This document shows, piece by piece, positions 7,735 through 16,801 of a stretch of DNA of 64,000 bases (position 1 is the first letter of the stretch; every line of letters begins with the position of its first letter). The stretch is from the NCBI GenBank assembly GCA_002316385.1, contig DCDL01000004.1:96250-160249 (forward strand). Direction: 5' to 3'. The notes under the pieces were generated by a model that ran no database searches, had not been told where the DNA came from, and saw only the letters and a program-made list of their open reading frames with translations. The stretch is from Clostridium sp. UBA1056. Its GTDB lineage: Bacteria; Bacillota; Clostridia; Clostridiales; Clostridiaceae. A program made the translations under genes and the position numbers.

Positions 7735-8046
7735 TTAAGCTTCAATCTTCTCTATTATAACTTTAGTAAATGGTTGTCTATGACCTTGTTTCTTTCTGTA
7801 GTCTTTCTTTGGCTTATATTTGAAAACTATAACTTTCTTAGCTTTTCCTTGTGCTACAACTTTAGCAACAACTTTAGCTCCTTCAACTACAGGCTTTCCA
7901 ATTACTAAACCATCTTCTTTTCCAACTGCTAAAACTTGATCAAATTCTACAGTTGATTCAACCTCAGCTTCAAGTTTTTCAACGAATAAAACGTCTCCCT
8001 CTTGAACTTTGTATTGCTTTCCTCCAGTAAGTAAAACTGCGTACAT
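7735..8046 (-). CDS. rplU: 50S ribosomal protein L21
   Basis: L21 binds 23S rRNA in the large subunit. From the ATG at 8046 the protein is 103 residues, the usual length. It begins M-Y-A-V-L-L-T-G-G-K-Q-Y-K-V and contains the typical KYKPKKDYRKKQGHRQP basic segment near the C-terminus. The GAGGAGGTG site at 8051-8059 fixes this start, and the in-frame GTG at 8055 overlaps that site. It is the first gene of rplU-prp-rpmA, with its own promoter and structured leader. Confidence 0.97.
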   Translation of the reverse strand: MYAVLLTGGKQYKVQEGDVLFVEKLEAEVESTVEFDQVLAVGKEDGLVIGKPVVEGAKVVAKVVAQGKAKKVIVFKYKPKKDYRKKQGHRQPFTKVIIEKIEA

Positions 8047-8152
8047 TAAATACACCTCCTCAATCCAGTCTCGCCATCTCAGGTATAACTTACATGAAAC
8101 TCTTTAAAAAGCTATGTAAGTCAGTTTAAAAAACCTTATGTGTGCGGTCTAC
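8047..8152 (-). promoter_or_regulatory. Structured 5' leader of rplU (L21 leader type)
   Basis: About 105 nt lie between the predicted transcription start and rplU. They contain a hairpin pairing TGACTTACAT with ATGTAAGT across an A/T loop, and conserved-looking segments GACCGCACACAT and GGCGAGACTGGATTGAGG. Firmicute rplU genes carry an autoregulatory L21 leader, and this has the expected place and flavour. I matched it from memory of the motif, not by a covariance search. Confidence 0.6.
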
Positions 8153-8159
8153 AAATGAC

Positions 8160-8188
8160 ATTTTAACACATAGCACAATGATTGTAAA
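8160..8188 (-). promoter_or_regulatory. Sigma-A promoter of rplU operon
   Basis: On the minus strand TTTACA (8183-8188) is followed after 17 bp by TAAAAT (8160-8165), in the gap between rng and rplU. Confidence 0.75.
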
Positions 8189-8228
8189 GCAACTTATACC
8201 ATTTTTATGTTTTTTATTATTTTATGTA

Positions 8229-9677
8229 TTAAATTTTGGCAGAAAATACTTGGAGTTCTTTAATAGCTTCCATTTGACTATGAAAAATTAAAGATTCTAC
8301 CTTAAAATTCTCTAGATTTTCTTGAAATCTAATAAACACATTACAATCTAACGCATCTAACTTTTCTATAAAAGTAATTATGTCACTCTTTACCTCAGGT
8401 TCATAATTTTTATTTAATTCTATATAAATATTTTTAATACCTTGTTCTAGTTTTATTTTTCTTATCTTTCCTCTTAAAATACTTAATAAGTATTCTAATG
8501 ATATCTTTTCTCCTGTACCTTTGCAGTGACTACAAGGATTAAATACATAATCACATACGGATTTACCATATTTCTTTCTAGTTATCTGGACTAAATTTAA
8601 TTCTGTAAAAGGATATATTTTAGTATTATTTTTATCGTCTTTAAATTCTTCTTGTAACATCTTTAAAACTTCTGTTTTATCTCCATCCGATTTCATATCT
8701 ACAAAATCTATTACTATTATTCCACCTAAGTTTCTAAGTCTTATTTGCTTTACAATTTCCTTAGCAGCTTCTTTATTAGTTACTAAAATATTATTCTCTT
8801 TTGAAGAAGTTTTTATGTTCTTAGCAGTATTTACATCAACTACATTCATAGCTTCAGTACGCTCTAGTATAATGTTACCTCCACTGCTTAAGTTAATTTT
8901 ATTATGTCTCAAAGCCAAAATTTCTTTTTCTATGCCATAATTATCAAATATAGATAAGGGTCCTTGATAAAATCTAAGGTGAACATTTTCTAAGTGTTTC
9001 TCTTTAATGAGATTCTCATAATAATGATAGTCTTCCTGATTATCAACTATTATCTCCGCTCCACCCTCAGTATAATTCCTTAAAACTCTGCTAAGAATTC
9101 CATTATCCTTATAAAGAGGACCAACTTTAGATGAGTAAGTAAACTTATTACATATCTCTTCATATCTATGTATTAATTCATCTATCTCTTCCTTTAAAAT
9201 GTTTATATCTATATTTTCAGCCTTAGTTCTAATTACTATTCCAATATCCTTTGGCTTTGATACAGCATCCTCTATTAGCTGTTTAAATTGAGGATTTTTA
9301 ATTTTTTTAGAAATTTCTATGCTTTTATGCTCTTTAGTTAATACTGCATAGGCTCCTGGTAAAGAAATCTTTCTAGTTACCTTAGGTCCCTTTTTTTCTA
9401 TTTCTTCCTTAGTTATTTCTACCATGACCTCATCCCCCTTTTTAAGGGAACTTCCATGATCAGCTCCTGTTAAAGAAAGATAACAATTTTTATCATAACC
9501 TATATCTATAAAAGCTCCATGAATAGATGGAACTATGTTCTTTACTACACCTCTGTAGATATCTCCTACTTTAGGACTATAGGTTTCTTCCTCTATGAAA
9601 CATTCTTTAAGATTATCACCATATTTCACTGCAATCTTTAACAATGTATTTTGTCTTTCAATGAATATTTTTTTCAT
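8229..9677 (-). CDS. rng: Ribonuclease E/G family endoribonuclease
   Basis: RNase E/G enzymes cut single-stranded RNA at AU-rich sites in rRNA maturation and mRNA decay. The 482-residue protein lacks the long C-terminal scaffold of E. coli RNase E and resembles RNase G. It has an S1 domain (about 38-120), the DVNT and VIDFVDM motifs with the metal-binding aspartates, and a Zn-link C-S-H-C at 382-385. It coexists with RNase Y and PNPase in this window. It precedes rplU and follows two radical-SAM genes, an arrangement common in clostridia. The start at 9677 has TAGGAG. Confidence 0.93.
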   Translation of the reverse strand: MKKIFIERQNTLLKIAVKYGDNLKECFIEEETYSPKVGDIYRGVVKNIVPSIHGAFIDIGYDKNCYLSLTGADHGSSLKKGDEVMVEITKEEIEKKGPKVTRKISLPGAYAVLTKEHKSIEISKKIKNPQFKQLIEDAVSKPKDIGIVIRTKAENIDINILKEEIDELIHRYEEICNKFTYSSKVGPLYKDNGILSRVLRNYTEGGAEIIVDNQEDYHYYENLIKEKHLENVHLRFYQGPLSIFDNYGIEKEILALRHNKINLSSGGNIILERTEAMNVVDVNTAKNIKTSSKENNILVTNKEAAKEIVKQIRLRNLGGIIVIDFVDMKSDGDKTEVLKMLQEEFKDDKNNTKIYPFTELNLVQITRKKYGKSVCDYVFNPCSHCKGTGEKISLEYLLSILRGKIRKIKLEQGIKNIYIELNKNYEPEVKSDIITFIEKLDALDCNVFIRFQENLENFKVESLIFHSQMEAIKELQVFSAKI

Positions 9678-9688
9678 GAAATCAACTC

Positions 9689-10393
9689 CTAATACTTAGC
9701 GAAAAACTCTTGAAGTGAAAGTAGCTCTTTCCCTTTAAAGGCATACATCTCTACTCTTTTTATATCCACAAAGGCATCTTCTTTTATTCCATTCACATGA
9801 GTCTTTATAAACTCACTTAACAAGCTTGGAGATAGATTTTCTCTGCTTCCACAGCTAAGTAGTGTCTCTATAGTTAATATGTCATCCTTCATAGAGTATT
9901 TTATATCCTTAATTAAAGGCTTAATATCTGTCTCTTTTTCTCCTGATTTGGATTTCTTTAGAATTGTCCATTGGCTTAAATCCATTACGGAATCCATATC
10001 TACCTCATCTGCATTCTTTAATTTGAGTTTTATTACATATTTAGCTGCATCTATAGTTGCCATAGCTTGCTGGTTCTTTTGACCTTCTTTTCTAGCTACC
10101 TTAGTGGCAGATAAAAATTTAATGCCAGCTACAGTGTTTTCATTTAGAGCTTTTAAAATTTCCTTTTCTTCTACCTCTTCTGTAAATACAGTATCTAAAT
10201 ATTCTCCTGTAGAATATACTCCTACTGATAAAGGTTGCGCTATAGATATGCTCATATGAGGATTAAATCCCTTAGAGTACTCTATAGGTAGCTTTGCTCT
10301 TCTTATAACTCTTTGTATGGTTCTCATTAAATCCAGATGAGATAAAAATTTTATATCACTTTCTTTACTGTATTTTATTAAATAACGCACCAT
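9689..10393 (-). CDS. TIGR03936-type radical-SAM-associated protein
   Basis: This 234-residue protein matches the DUF2344/TIGR03936 family, which is always found beside or fused to a TIGR03960 radical-SAM protein. Its reaction is unknown. Recognisable features are the N-terminal V-R-Y-L-I-K-Y-S-K, the F-L-S-H-L-D-L-M-R-T-I-Q-R segment and S-K-G-F-N-P-H-M. The start is the ATG at 10393 with AAGGAAG upstream. A TTG at 10396 is less likely. Its first 29 bp overlap the end of the upstream radical-SAM gene, so the two are tightly coupled. Confidence 0.88.
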   Translation of the reverse strand: MVRYLIKYSKESDIKFLSHLDLMRTIQRVIRRAKLPIEYSKGFNPHMSISIAQPLSVGVYSTGEYLDTVFTEEVEEKEILKALNENTVAGIKFLSATKVARKEGQKNQQAMATIDAAKYVIKLKLKNADEVDMDSVMDLSQWTILKKSKSGEKETDIKPLIKDIKYSMKDDILTIETLLSCGSRENLSPSLLSEFIKTHVNGIKEDAFVDIKRVEMYAFKGKELLSLQEFFAKY

Positions 10394-12224
10394 CAAAGCA
10401 CTTCCTTTCCTTAAAGCTATTGTTTATTCCACATCCTGTACATCTCTCTCTACAGTCTGGTGTTAAAACCATCTCTTTAGCCTTCTCATTTTCGCTTATT
10501 AGATACTTTTTACTTACTCCTATATCTATGAAATCCCATGGTAAAATTTCATCATAGTTTCTTTCTCTATAAGCATAGAATTCTCCATTTACTCCGCACT
10601 CTTCAAAGGCTTCTTGCCATAATTCAGATTTGAAGTATTCATTCCACCCGTCAAATCTAGCACCATTTTCAAAGGCTTTTACTAGAACATCACAAAGCCT
10701 TCTATCTCCTCTTGCAAAAACTGCCTCTAAATAGCTCAATTGAGATTCATGCCAGTTATAGTTAATAGCCTTACTTTTTATAGCATCTCTAAGACTTGAA
10801 ATTTTCTCTCTAACCTCAGGCACTTGATTCATTGGAGCCCATTGGAAAGGTGTAAATGGCTTTGGTACTAATATAGAAGTACTTACTGTAACTCTTAGCC
10901 CTCTCTTCCTTACGTTCTTAGGTACATGGAAATATTCCTCTACAACTTTTTCAGCTAAATGAGCAATTCCTTCCACATCTTCTACTGTTTCATAAGGAAG
11001 CCCTATAACAAAGTATAGTTTTATTGTAGACCAACCCGATTCAAAGGCATTTCTAGCTGATCTTAGTAAATCCTCTTCTGTTACACCCTTGTTTATTACA
11101 TCTCTCATTCTTTGAGTTCCAGCCTCTGGAGCAAAGGTTAATCCTGTTTTTCTTACCTTTTGTATTTCTTTTATTAAATCTACAGAAAAAGCATCTATTC
11201 TAATAGATGGTATAGATACTCCAATTTTATCTTCTCCATATTTTTCAATTAAAGAAAAAATTAAGTTTTGAATGTTAGAGTAGTCACAGATACTTAGAGA
11301 ACTTAAGGAAATTTCTTCATAACCAGTGTTCTTTACAAGAACATCGATTTCTTCCATAAGCTTTTCTGTAGTTTTTTCTCTAACTGGTCTATATATCATT
11401 CCAGCTTGGCAGAATCTACAACCTCTTGTGCAACCTCTAAAAGTTTCTATAACTATTCTATCATGAATAATTTCTGTATACGGAACTATAAACTTATCTG
11501 GAAAATTGTTAGCATTAAAATCTGCAACTATTCTCTTTTGCACAGTTTTAGGCACATCTTCATACTTTGGAACCATTTCCTTAATAGTTCCATCCTCGTT
11601 ATAATTTACATCATAAAGAGATGGCACATATACTCCTTGAAGCTTTGAAATAGCTCTTAGGTATTCAGCCTTTGGTTTATCCTTCATTTCTTTATATAAA
11701 TCTAAAACTTCATGGGTAACCTGTTCTCCTTCTCCTAATATAAAGACATCAGCTATATCATATAGTGGTTCTGGATTGTAAGCACAAGGGCCTCCCATCA
11801 TGATGATAGGATATTCCTCTCCTCTTTTTGAAGCCCTAACTGGTATATTACACATATCTAACATATTTAAGATGTTAGTATAGCTCATTTCATACTGAAG
11901 AGTGAATCCTAAAATATCAAATTCACTAAGGGAATCCTTTGTCTCAAGGGTTCCTAGTGGAATGTTATTTTCTCTTAGAAGCTTTTCCATATCTGGCCAA
12001 GGAGCAAAGCATCTTTCGCAGAATGTATCCTCTCTCTCATTCATAAGATGATATAGTATTTTTGTTCCTAAGTGGGACATAGCCACTTCATAAACGTCTG
12101 GGAAGCAAAAGGCATATCTAATATTTACACTATTTTTATCTTTATTATATGAGTTTAATTCTCCACCTATATATCTAGCCGGCTTTTCAACTCTGCACAG
12201 AATATCATCTGAAATTTTATTCAT
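10365..12224 (-). CDS. TIGR03960-type radical SAM protein with B12-binding-like N-terminus
   Basis: This is a 619-residue radical-SAM protein of unknown substrate. The N-terminal region (about 30-180) resembles a B12-binding domain. The 4Fe-4S cluster cysteines are C265, C269 and C272 in FRGCTRGCRFC. A cysteine-rich tail, P-D-C-R-E-R-C-T-G-C-G, ends the protein and may bind a second cluster. It overlaps its partner gene by 29 bp and stands upstream of rng and rplU, which has led to suspicion of an RNA or ribosome modification role; that is inference. AAGGAGG precedes the ATG. Confidence 0.92.
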   Translation of the reverse strand: MNKISDDILCRVEKPARYIGGELNSYNKDKNSVNIRYAFCFPDVYEVAMSHLGTKILYHLMNEREDTFCERCFAPWPDMEKLLRENNIPLGTLETKDSLSEFDILGFTLQYEMSYTNILNMLDMCNIPVRASKRGEEYPIIMMGGPCAYNPEPLYDIADVFILGEGEQVTHEVLDLYKEMKDKPKAEYLRAISKLQGVYVPSLYDVNYNEDGTIKEMVPKYEDVPKTVQKRIVADFNANNFPDKFIVPYTEIIHDRIVIETFRGCTRGCRFCQAGMIYRPVREKTTEKLMEEIDVLVKNTGYEEISLSSLSICDYSNIQNLIFSLIEKYGEDKIGVSIPSIRIDAFSVDLIKEIQKVRKTGLTFAPEAGTQRMRDVINKGVTEEDLLRSARNAFESGWSTIKLYFVIGLPYETVEDVEGIAHLAEKVVEEYFHVPKNVRKRGLRVTVSTSILVPKPFTPFQWAPMNQVPEVREKISSLRDAIKSKAINYNWHESQLSYLEAVFARGDRRLCDVLVKAFENGARFDGWNEYFKSELWQEAFEECGVNGEFYAYRERNYDEILPWDFIDIGVSKKYLISENEKAKEMVLTPDCRERCTGCGINNSFKERKCFDGALFNKIQ

Positions 12225-12293
12225 TGTGTATCCTCCTTAAGTTAATTCAATTAATCATTTTATCATAAGCATGTAATATTTCAAGTAACTATA

Positions 12294-13142
12294 CTATTTT
12301 TCATAGCTTTCTAGGAGTTCTTCAAGAGTTATATTCCCTAATTCTTTAATTCCATTTAATATATCCTCCTCATATAAAACTCCTATCATATTCATTTCGT
12401 CATCTAGCACAGTAAATACATTATACTTGTTTTTATCTATTAATTCTATTAGTTGCAATATATTTATTTTATAGTAAACAGAAATACTTTTATTTTCTAA
12501 GTATCCCCTACCTATGAGTTTTTCCTTTTTTTTGATAATATATCCCATTATTATATAAGCTATCCTCCTTTTTTCCCTATAGGAAATTATTAATATAAAT
12601 ACAGAAAAGAAGGCAAAATCTAAAACTAGCCACCCCATGCACAAACCCATTAAAAAGATTGCTCCAAATATATATCCTATTACTATACTTATATTTAGCG
12701 CAATCTTATTAGCTTTTTTAAATATGAATTTAATATTTAAAACGTCTCTTAATATACGACCTCCATCTAGTGGAAATGCCGGCACAAGATTAAATACGCC
12801 TATAACTAAATTATAGTTAGCAAATTCAATAAAACTAGAATTTGAAAAGTATCTTCCAAAAAAATAACTAGCTAAAGCAATTAAAAAATTTCCTAGAGGT
12901 CCACTTAAAGATATGATAATATCCTCCTTAGGACTTGCCTCCTCTAAATCCTTCAATTTTAATACAGTACCAATAGGTAATATGTCTATAGAAAAACCTG
13001 AATAACCTAATATTCTAGCCGTTATTAAATGTATTGTTTCATGAATAATTATGATTATAAAACCTAAAATGAGCTCACTTTTAAATCCTACAATCAATAT
13101 TAAAATTATATAGGGTATTAAGTATTTGCTTATTCGTATCAA
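12294..13142 (-). CDS. spoIVFB: Site-2 protease of the SpoIVFB type (M50 intramembrane metalloprotease)
   Basis: SpoIVFB cleaves pro-sigma-K inside the membrane during sporulation. This protein has several hydrophobic segments, the zinc motif HETIH (H34, H38) within a transmembrane helix, the second motif N-L-V-P-A-F-P-L-D-G-G near residue 125-133, and a C-terminal CBS-like domain. I start it at TTG 13142, which follows AGGGGG at good spacing. The longer ORF start (TTG 13181) overlaps the upstream gene by 17 bp and has no site. Pairing with the M23-like gene just upstream supports the spoIVFA-spoIVFB assignment. Confidence 0.85.
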   Translation of the reverse strand: MIRISKYLIPYIILILIVGFKSELILGFIIIIIHETIHLITARILGYSGFSIDILPIGTVLKLKDLEEASPKEDIIISLSGPLGNFLIALASYFFGRYFSNSSFIEFANYNLVIGVFNLVPAFPLDGGRILRDVLNIKFIFKKANKIALNISIVIGYIFGAIFLMGLCMGWLVLDFAFFSVFILIISYREKRRIAYIIMGYIIKKKEKLIGRGYLENKSISVYYKINILQLIELIDKNKYNVFTVLDDEMNMIGVLYEEDILNGIKELGNITLEELLESYEK

Positions 13143-13164
13143 TGATTTCCCCCTAATAATCTTG

Positions 13165-13983
13165 CTATAACATAGTTTCAAAATTGAAGCATTTCTCTGG
13201 GCTTAATATATTCCCCATATAAAATACTTCTATACCTAATGTGCTATCTTCATTTCCATTGATTTTGCCAAGGATTTCCCCTGTATCCACAGTATCTCCA
13301 ATTTTAATTTCACTTTCACTTAAACCAAAATATTTTATTTCAACACCATCACCATAGTCTATTGTTAAAGTAACTTCTTTTCCTCCAGTAAAGTTTTTAA
13401 CCTTTCCTGGAAAAGATGCCTTTATAACACTTTCACTGGTTAAATCTACTAAAAGCCTGTTATCTTTCACAGTAATTTGATTTTTATCTGTTATAGAAAC
13501 TGGAGCTACATAATTTTCCTTTATATAAGTTTCTTTCTTTTCTTCAAAATTAACTATAGACTTCATTTCATTAAAGACCTCAGTTATATTTTCACTTTTA
13601 AATAGCTGTTCTATATTTTCCTTTCTAAATGCTTGGACTATATTTTCCTTAGTTATGTTTTTCTCATTTAATAAGCCATTATTTATTATTGCTATACCCT
13701 TGTCATATACCTTATTAACATATCCTCCTGGATAGGTTCTAGATACAAATAATCCAACTAAAAGAATAGCTACTACTATACATTGAATAGTAAATATATT
13801 GACAAAACCCTTGCCTATAACATTAAGATAAATAGGGAAGGTACTTCTTCTTTTACTGTTTACTTTATATTGACTAGAGTTAGTACTATTTCCACTATAT
13901 TTTGTAGATTTATATTCGCTAATACCGGATTGCCTTTTCATATTAGAATAATACTTTTGATAATATTCATTATAAATTCCCAT
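13165..13983 (-). CDS. spoIVFA: SpoIVFA-like membrane protein with degenerate M23 domain
   Basis: SpoIVFA holds SpoIVFB inactive in the outer forespore membrane. This 272-residue protein has a basic Ser/Tyr-rich cytoplasmic N-terminus, one transmembrane segment (about 65-85), a linker and a C-terminal LytM/M23-like domain (about 185-272). The HxH zinc motif of active M23 enzymes is not present; the matching strand reads V-E-I-K-Y-F-G. So it is probably non-catalytic, as expected for SpoIVFA. The ATG at 13983 follows GGGAGG, and the upstream ATG would lie on the ribosome binding site. Confidence 0.8.
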   Translation of the reverse strand: MGIYNEYYQKYYSNMKRQSGISEYKSTKYSGNSTNSSQYKVNSKRRSTFPIYLNVIGKGFVNIFTIQCIVVAILLVGLFVSRTYPGGYVNKVYDKGIAIINNGLLNEKNITKENIVQAFRKENIEQLFKSENITEVFNEMKSIVNFEEKKETYIKENYVAPVSITDKNQITVKDNRLLVDLTSESVIKASFPGKVKNFTGGKEVTLTIDYGDGVEIKYFGLSESEIKIGDTVDTGEILGKINGNEDSTLGIEVFYMGNILSPEKCFNFETML

Positions 13984-14077
13984 GCAATATCCTCCCATAA
14001 TTTACTACGACTAATTTATATATATTAAAAATATTTAACTTTATGAGGGGTATTAGAATTTATTTTATAAAAAAATA

Positions 14078-14112
14078 AACTTCAGCGGATATAAAAATTT
14101 CCTCTGAAGCTT
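14078..14112 (-). terminator. Terminator after mgsA
   Basis: Arms AGCTTCAG and CTGAAGTT, with an inner GG/CC, are followed by TTTATTTTTTT on the minus strand. Confidence 0.85.
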
Positions 14113-14140
14113 AGTTTAACTCAATAATTAATATAATTTA

Positions 14141-14509
14141 CTATCTATTTTTTAAAGCCTTCATAAACACTTCTGCAGTCCCTAAATTAGTTGCAAGAGG
14201 TATGCAGTGTACATCTGAAAGTCTTATAAGAGCTGTTACATCTGGTTCATGTGGCTGTGCTGTAAGTGGATCCCTTAAAAAAATTATCATATCCATATTT
14301 CCTTCTGCCAGTCTTGCGCCTATTTGTTGGTCACCACCTAAGGGGCCTGATAAAAATCTATATATAGGAAGTCCAACTATTTCATTAATTAGCTTTCCAG
14401 TAGTCCCAGTAGCATAAAGCTCATGGTCCTTTAGTATATCCTTATATCTTTTAGCAAAATCAATGATGTCATCCTTCTTTTTATCATGTGCAACCAATGC
14501 AACTCTCAC
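14141..14509 (-). CDS. mgsA: Methylglyoxal synthase
   Basis: MgsA converts dihydroxyacetone phosphate to methylglyoxal and phosphate, a bypass of lower glycolysis. The 122-residue protein carries the family signatures ALVAHDKKK near the N-terminus, ATGTTG (residues about 33-38), SGPLGGDQQIGA and the catalytic aspartate segment FLRDPLTAQPHEPD. It lies 13 bp after rodA and before a terminator. Linkage to rodA is common in clostridia and has no obvious functional meaning. Confidence 0.96.
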   Translation of the reverse strand: MRVALVAHDKKKDDIIDFAKRYKDILKDHELYATGTTGKLINEIVGLPIYRFLSGPLGGDQQIGARLAEGNMDMIIFLRDPLTAQPHEPDVTALIRLSDVHCIPLATNLGTAEVFMKALKNR

Positions 14510-14522
14510 TTATAAATCACTC

Positions 14523-15629
14523 CTAAAAATTAATTTTATTTTTTCTCATACCTATATTTAAAGCTAATCCCAAAGATATAAAATAAGTTAACATAGAACT
14601 TCCACCATAACTGACAAAAGGTAATGTTATCCCTGATATAGGAAGTAATCCTATGGTCATTCCTATATTTTGTATTATTGAAAATAGTATAGATGCCACT
14701 ACACCTGTCACTATAATACCTCCAGCTATATCTTTTGAGTCTTTTGCTATATTTATAAGTTTATATAACAATATACCATATAGTGTCATAAGTATTAGGG
14801 CTCCAACTAATCCCCACTCTTCACCAATTACAGCAAAGATAAAATCTGTATGATTTTCTGGTACAAGCTTATATTGCTTTCCCTTCATAAATCCCATACC
14901 AAATATTCCACCAGAACCTATAGCTATTTTAGATTGAATTAGCTGTAACCCCACTGTCTCTTTGAAATCTTCCGGGCGAAAAACAGCTGAAAACCTTGAT
15001 TTCCAATAGAAGGGCATAATAGAAGAATTCCAAATTCCTACAACTGCCAATACCACTGCAGTAAGTCCTCCAACTATAACTTTCCAATTTAAGTTTGCCA
15101 CAACTACAATACCCAACATTATAAAAAATGAAACCATAGTAAGTCCCATATCTGGCTGTATTACAATTAGTATCATTGGAATTGCAGCATAAAGAAGTAC
15201 TTTAGAAAATGCTTTTATATTATTTATATCACCTTCAGCATCCTCTATAACCTTGGCTACCATAAGGATCATACCAATTTTTGCAAACTCTCCAGGTTGA
15301 ATTGATCTAGAACCTAATTTAATCCAAGCATTTGCTCCATTTATCGCTTTTCCCGTTATATCATTTATAAGTAGAAGTATAACAGCTGCCCAATATATAA
15401 CAGGTGCATAATTTAAAAGTTGTACATAATCTAATGTTAATATGAAGTATACTGTTACTAAGCCTACGATAAGCCAACAAAATTGAAGCTTGGCAGCACT
15501 GGGCCCAGCAGCAGAATAAATATTAACTATACCAAAAGCTACAATCAAAATTACTACAATTAAAATACTAAAATCAAGTTTTTTAATTAACTTACCATTT
15601 ATCTTTAAATTCTCTATTAACTTATTCAT
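14523..15629 (-). CDS. rodA: Rod-shape SEDS glycosyltransferase RodA
   Basis: RodA is the SEDS-family peptidoglycan polymerase of the elongasome and partners with a class B PBP. The protein (about 368 residues) has roughly ten membrane segments and the conserved C-terminal G-G-S-S-M-L-T-Y-F segment and a PENHTDFIFA motif with the catalytic aspartate. Two ATGs (15635 and 15629) follow GGAGG. The second has better spacing, so I use it. Nearby PBP2 and mreBCD identify it as RodA rather than FtsW or SpoVE. Confidence 0.93.
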   Translation of the reverse strand: MNKLIENLKINGKLIKKLDFSILIVVILIVAFGIVNIYSAAGPSAAKLQFCWLIVGLVTVYFILTLDYVQLLNYAPVIYWAAVILLLINDITGKAINGANAWIKLGSRSIQPGEFAKIGMILMVAKVIEDAEGDINNIKAFSKVLLYAAIPMILIVIQPDMGLTMVSFFIMLGIVVVANLNWKVIVGGLTAVVLAVVGIWNSSIMPFYWKSRFSAVFRPEDFKETVGLQLIQSKIAIGSGGIFGMGFMKGKQYKLVPENHTDFIFAVIGEEWGLVGALILMTLYGILLYKLINIAKDSKDIAGGIIVTGVVASILFSIIQNIGMTIGLLPISGITLPFVSYGGSSMLTYFISLGLALNIGMRKNKINF

Positions 15630-15676
15630 TTGCATCTTCCTCCATATATGTTCCTATTATAACATAACAATGAAAA

Positions 15677-15699
15677 AAAGCTATGAAAAACATAGCTTT
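15677..15699 (-). terminator. Terminator after minE
   Basis: Arms AAAGCTATG and CATAGCTTT close a five-base loop and are followed by seven T on the minus strand. It separates the min operon from rodA-mgsA. Confidence 0.9.
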
Positions 15700-15704
15700 A
15701 TTCT

Positions 15705-15974
15705 TTATCTTGTCTTAACTTTTTTAATAGGTATACTTGCAACTAGAGCTGGTGAACTCCCATCATATTCATCACTAGTTGTTATTCTTACTTCAATTTC
15801 TTCTCCACTATCAATTTCTGCATAATTAGATATAGTCTTAAGTAACTCCACTTTAATATTTTCTAAAAAATCTGGTGAAACAGTAGCTCTATCATGGACT
15901 AGAATAAGTTTTAATCTATCTGCAGCAATATCCTTTGAAGATACTTTGCTTGAAAAAATTTTAAACAAGTCCAT
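15705..15974 (-). CDS. minE: Cell division topological specificity factor MinE
   Basis: MinE stimulates MinD ATPase and drives Min oscillation, which keeps the MinC inhibitor away from midcell. The 89-residue protein has the family length, the membrane-targeting/MinD-binding N-terminal part (F-K-I-F-S-S-K, then A-A-D-R-L-K-L-I-L-V-H-D-R) and the topological specificity domain. It starts 2 bp after the minD stop with a GGAGGAGGT site inside minD. Its presence is notable because B. subtilis uses DivIVA/MinJ in place of MinE. Confidence 0.95.
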   Translation of the reverse strand: MDLFKIFSSKVSSKDIAADRLKLILVHDRATVSPDFLENIKVELLKTISNYAEIDSGEEIEVRITTSDEYDGSSPALVASIPIKKVKTR

Positions 15975-15976
15975 AC

Positions 15977-16786
15977 CTAATTTCTACCTCCTCCAAATAA
16001 TTTTTTTATTGCACTTATAAATCCTTTTTGCCCATGTATTTCATTAAAATCTAGGAATGGAACTTCTTCTCCTAAAATTCTTTTCCCAATATTTTTAAAG
16101 GCTTGCCCAGCATAAGCAGAGCTGTCTAGTACTATAGGTTCTCCCTTATTAGTAGATATAGTAACCTTTCTATCATCTGGCACTACCCCTATAACCTTAA
16201 TTGCTAAACATTCCTTTATATCTTCTATAGTTAGCATATCACCATTTTTAGCCATATCAAAGTTCATTCTATTAACTATGAGCTCCTGTCTTTCTATCCC
16301 CTTTGCATCTAGCTTCCCAATAACTCTATCTGCATCTCTAACAGATGTAATTTCAGGATTTACAACAACAATTGCCCAGTCCGCTCCTACAATAGCATTT
16401 TCAAAACCCTGTTCAATACCAGCAGGACAATCTAATATTACATAATCAAACTCTTGTTTCAGTTCTGTTACAATTCTTACCATCTCATTAATATCTACAT
16501 CATTTTTGTCCCTAGTTTGCGCTGTAGGAAGAAGAAATAAATTATTAAATCTCTTATCTTTTATAAGTGCTTGCTTTAATCTACATTTTTCTTCAATAAC
16601 GTCAAGCAGTGTAAATACTACTCTATTTTCAAGTCCCATTAAAACATCTAAATTTCTTAGTCCTGTATCTCCATCAATAACAACTACTTTCTTATCCATA
16701 GATGCTAAAGCTGTCCCTATATTTGCTGTAGTCGTAGTCTTTCCTACTCCACCTTTCCCAGATGTTATAACTATAGCCTCTCCCAT
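15977..16786 (-). CDS. minD: Septum site-determining ATPase MinD
   Basis: MinD binds the membrane as an ATP dimer and recruits MinC and MinE. The 269-residue protein has the deviant Walker A motif GKGGVGKTTTTANIG near residue 10, a DGDTGLRN segment, the DCPAGIE Walker B region, and a C-terminal amphipathic segment G-F-I-S-A-I-K-K-L-F for membrane targeting. It lies between minC and minE in one operon. CGGAGGT precedes the ATG. Confidence 0.97.
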   Translation of the reverse strand: MGEAIVITSGKGGVGKTTTTANIGTALASMDKKVVVIDGDTGLRNLDVLMGLENRVVFTLLDVIEEKCRLKQALIKDKRFNNLFLLPTAQTRDKNDVDINEMVRIVTELKQEFDYVILDCPAGIEQGFENAIVGADWAIVVVNPEITSVRDADRVIGKLDAKGIERQELIVNRMNFDMAKNGDMLTIEDIKECLAIKVIGVVPDDRKVTISTNKGEPIVLDSSAYAGQAFKNIGKRILGEEVPFLDFNEIHGQKGFISAIKKLFGGGRN

Positions 16787-16801
16787 TTACAATACCTCCG
16801 A

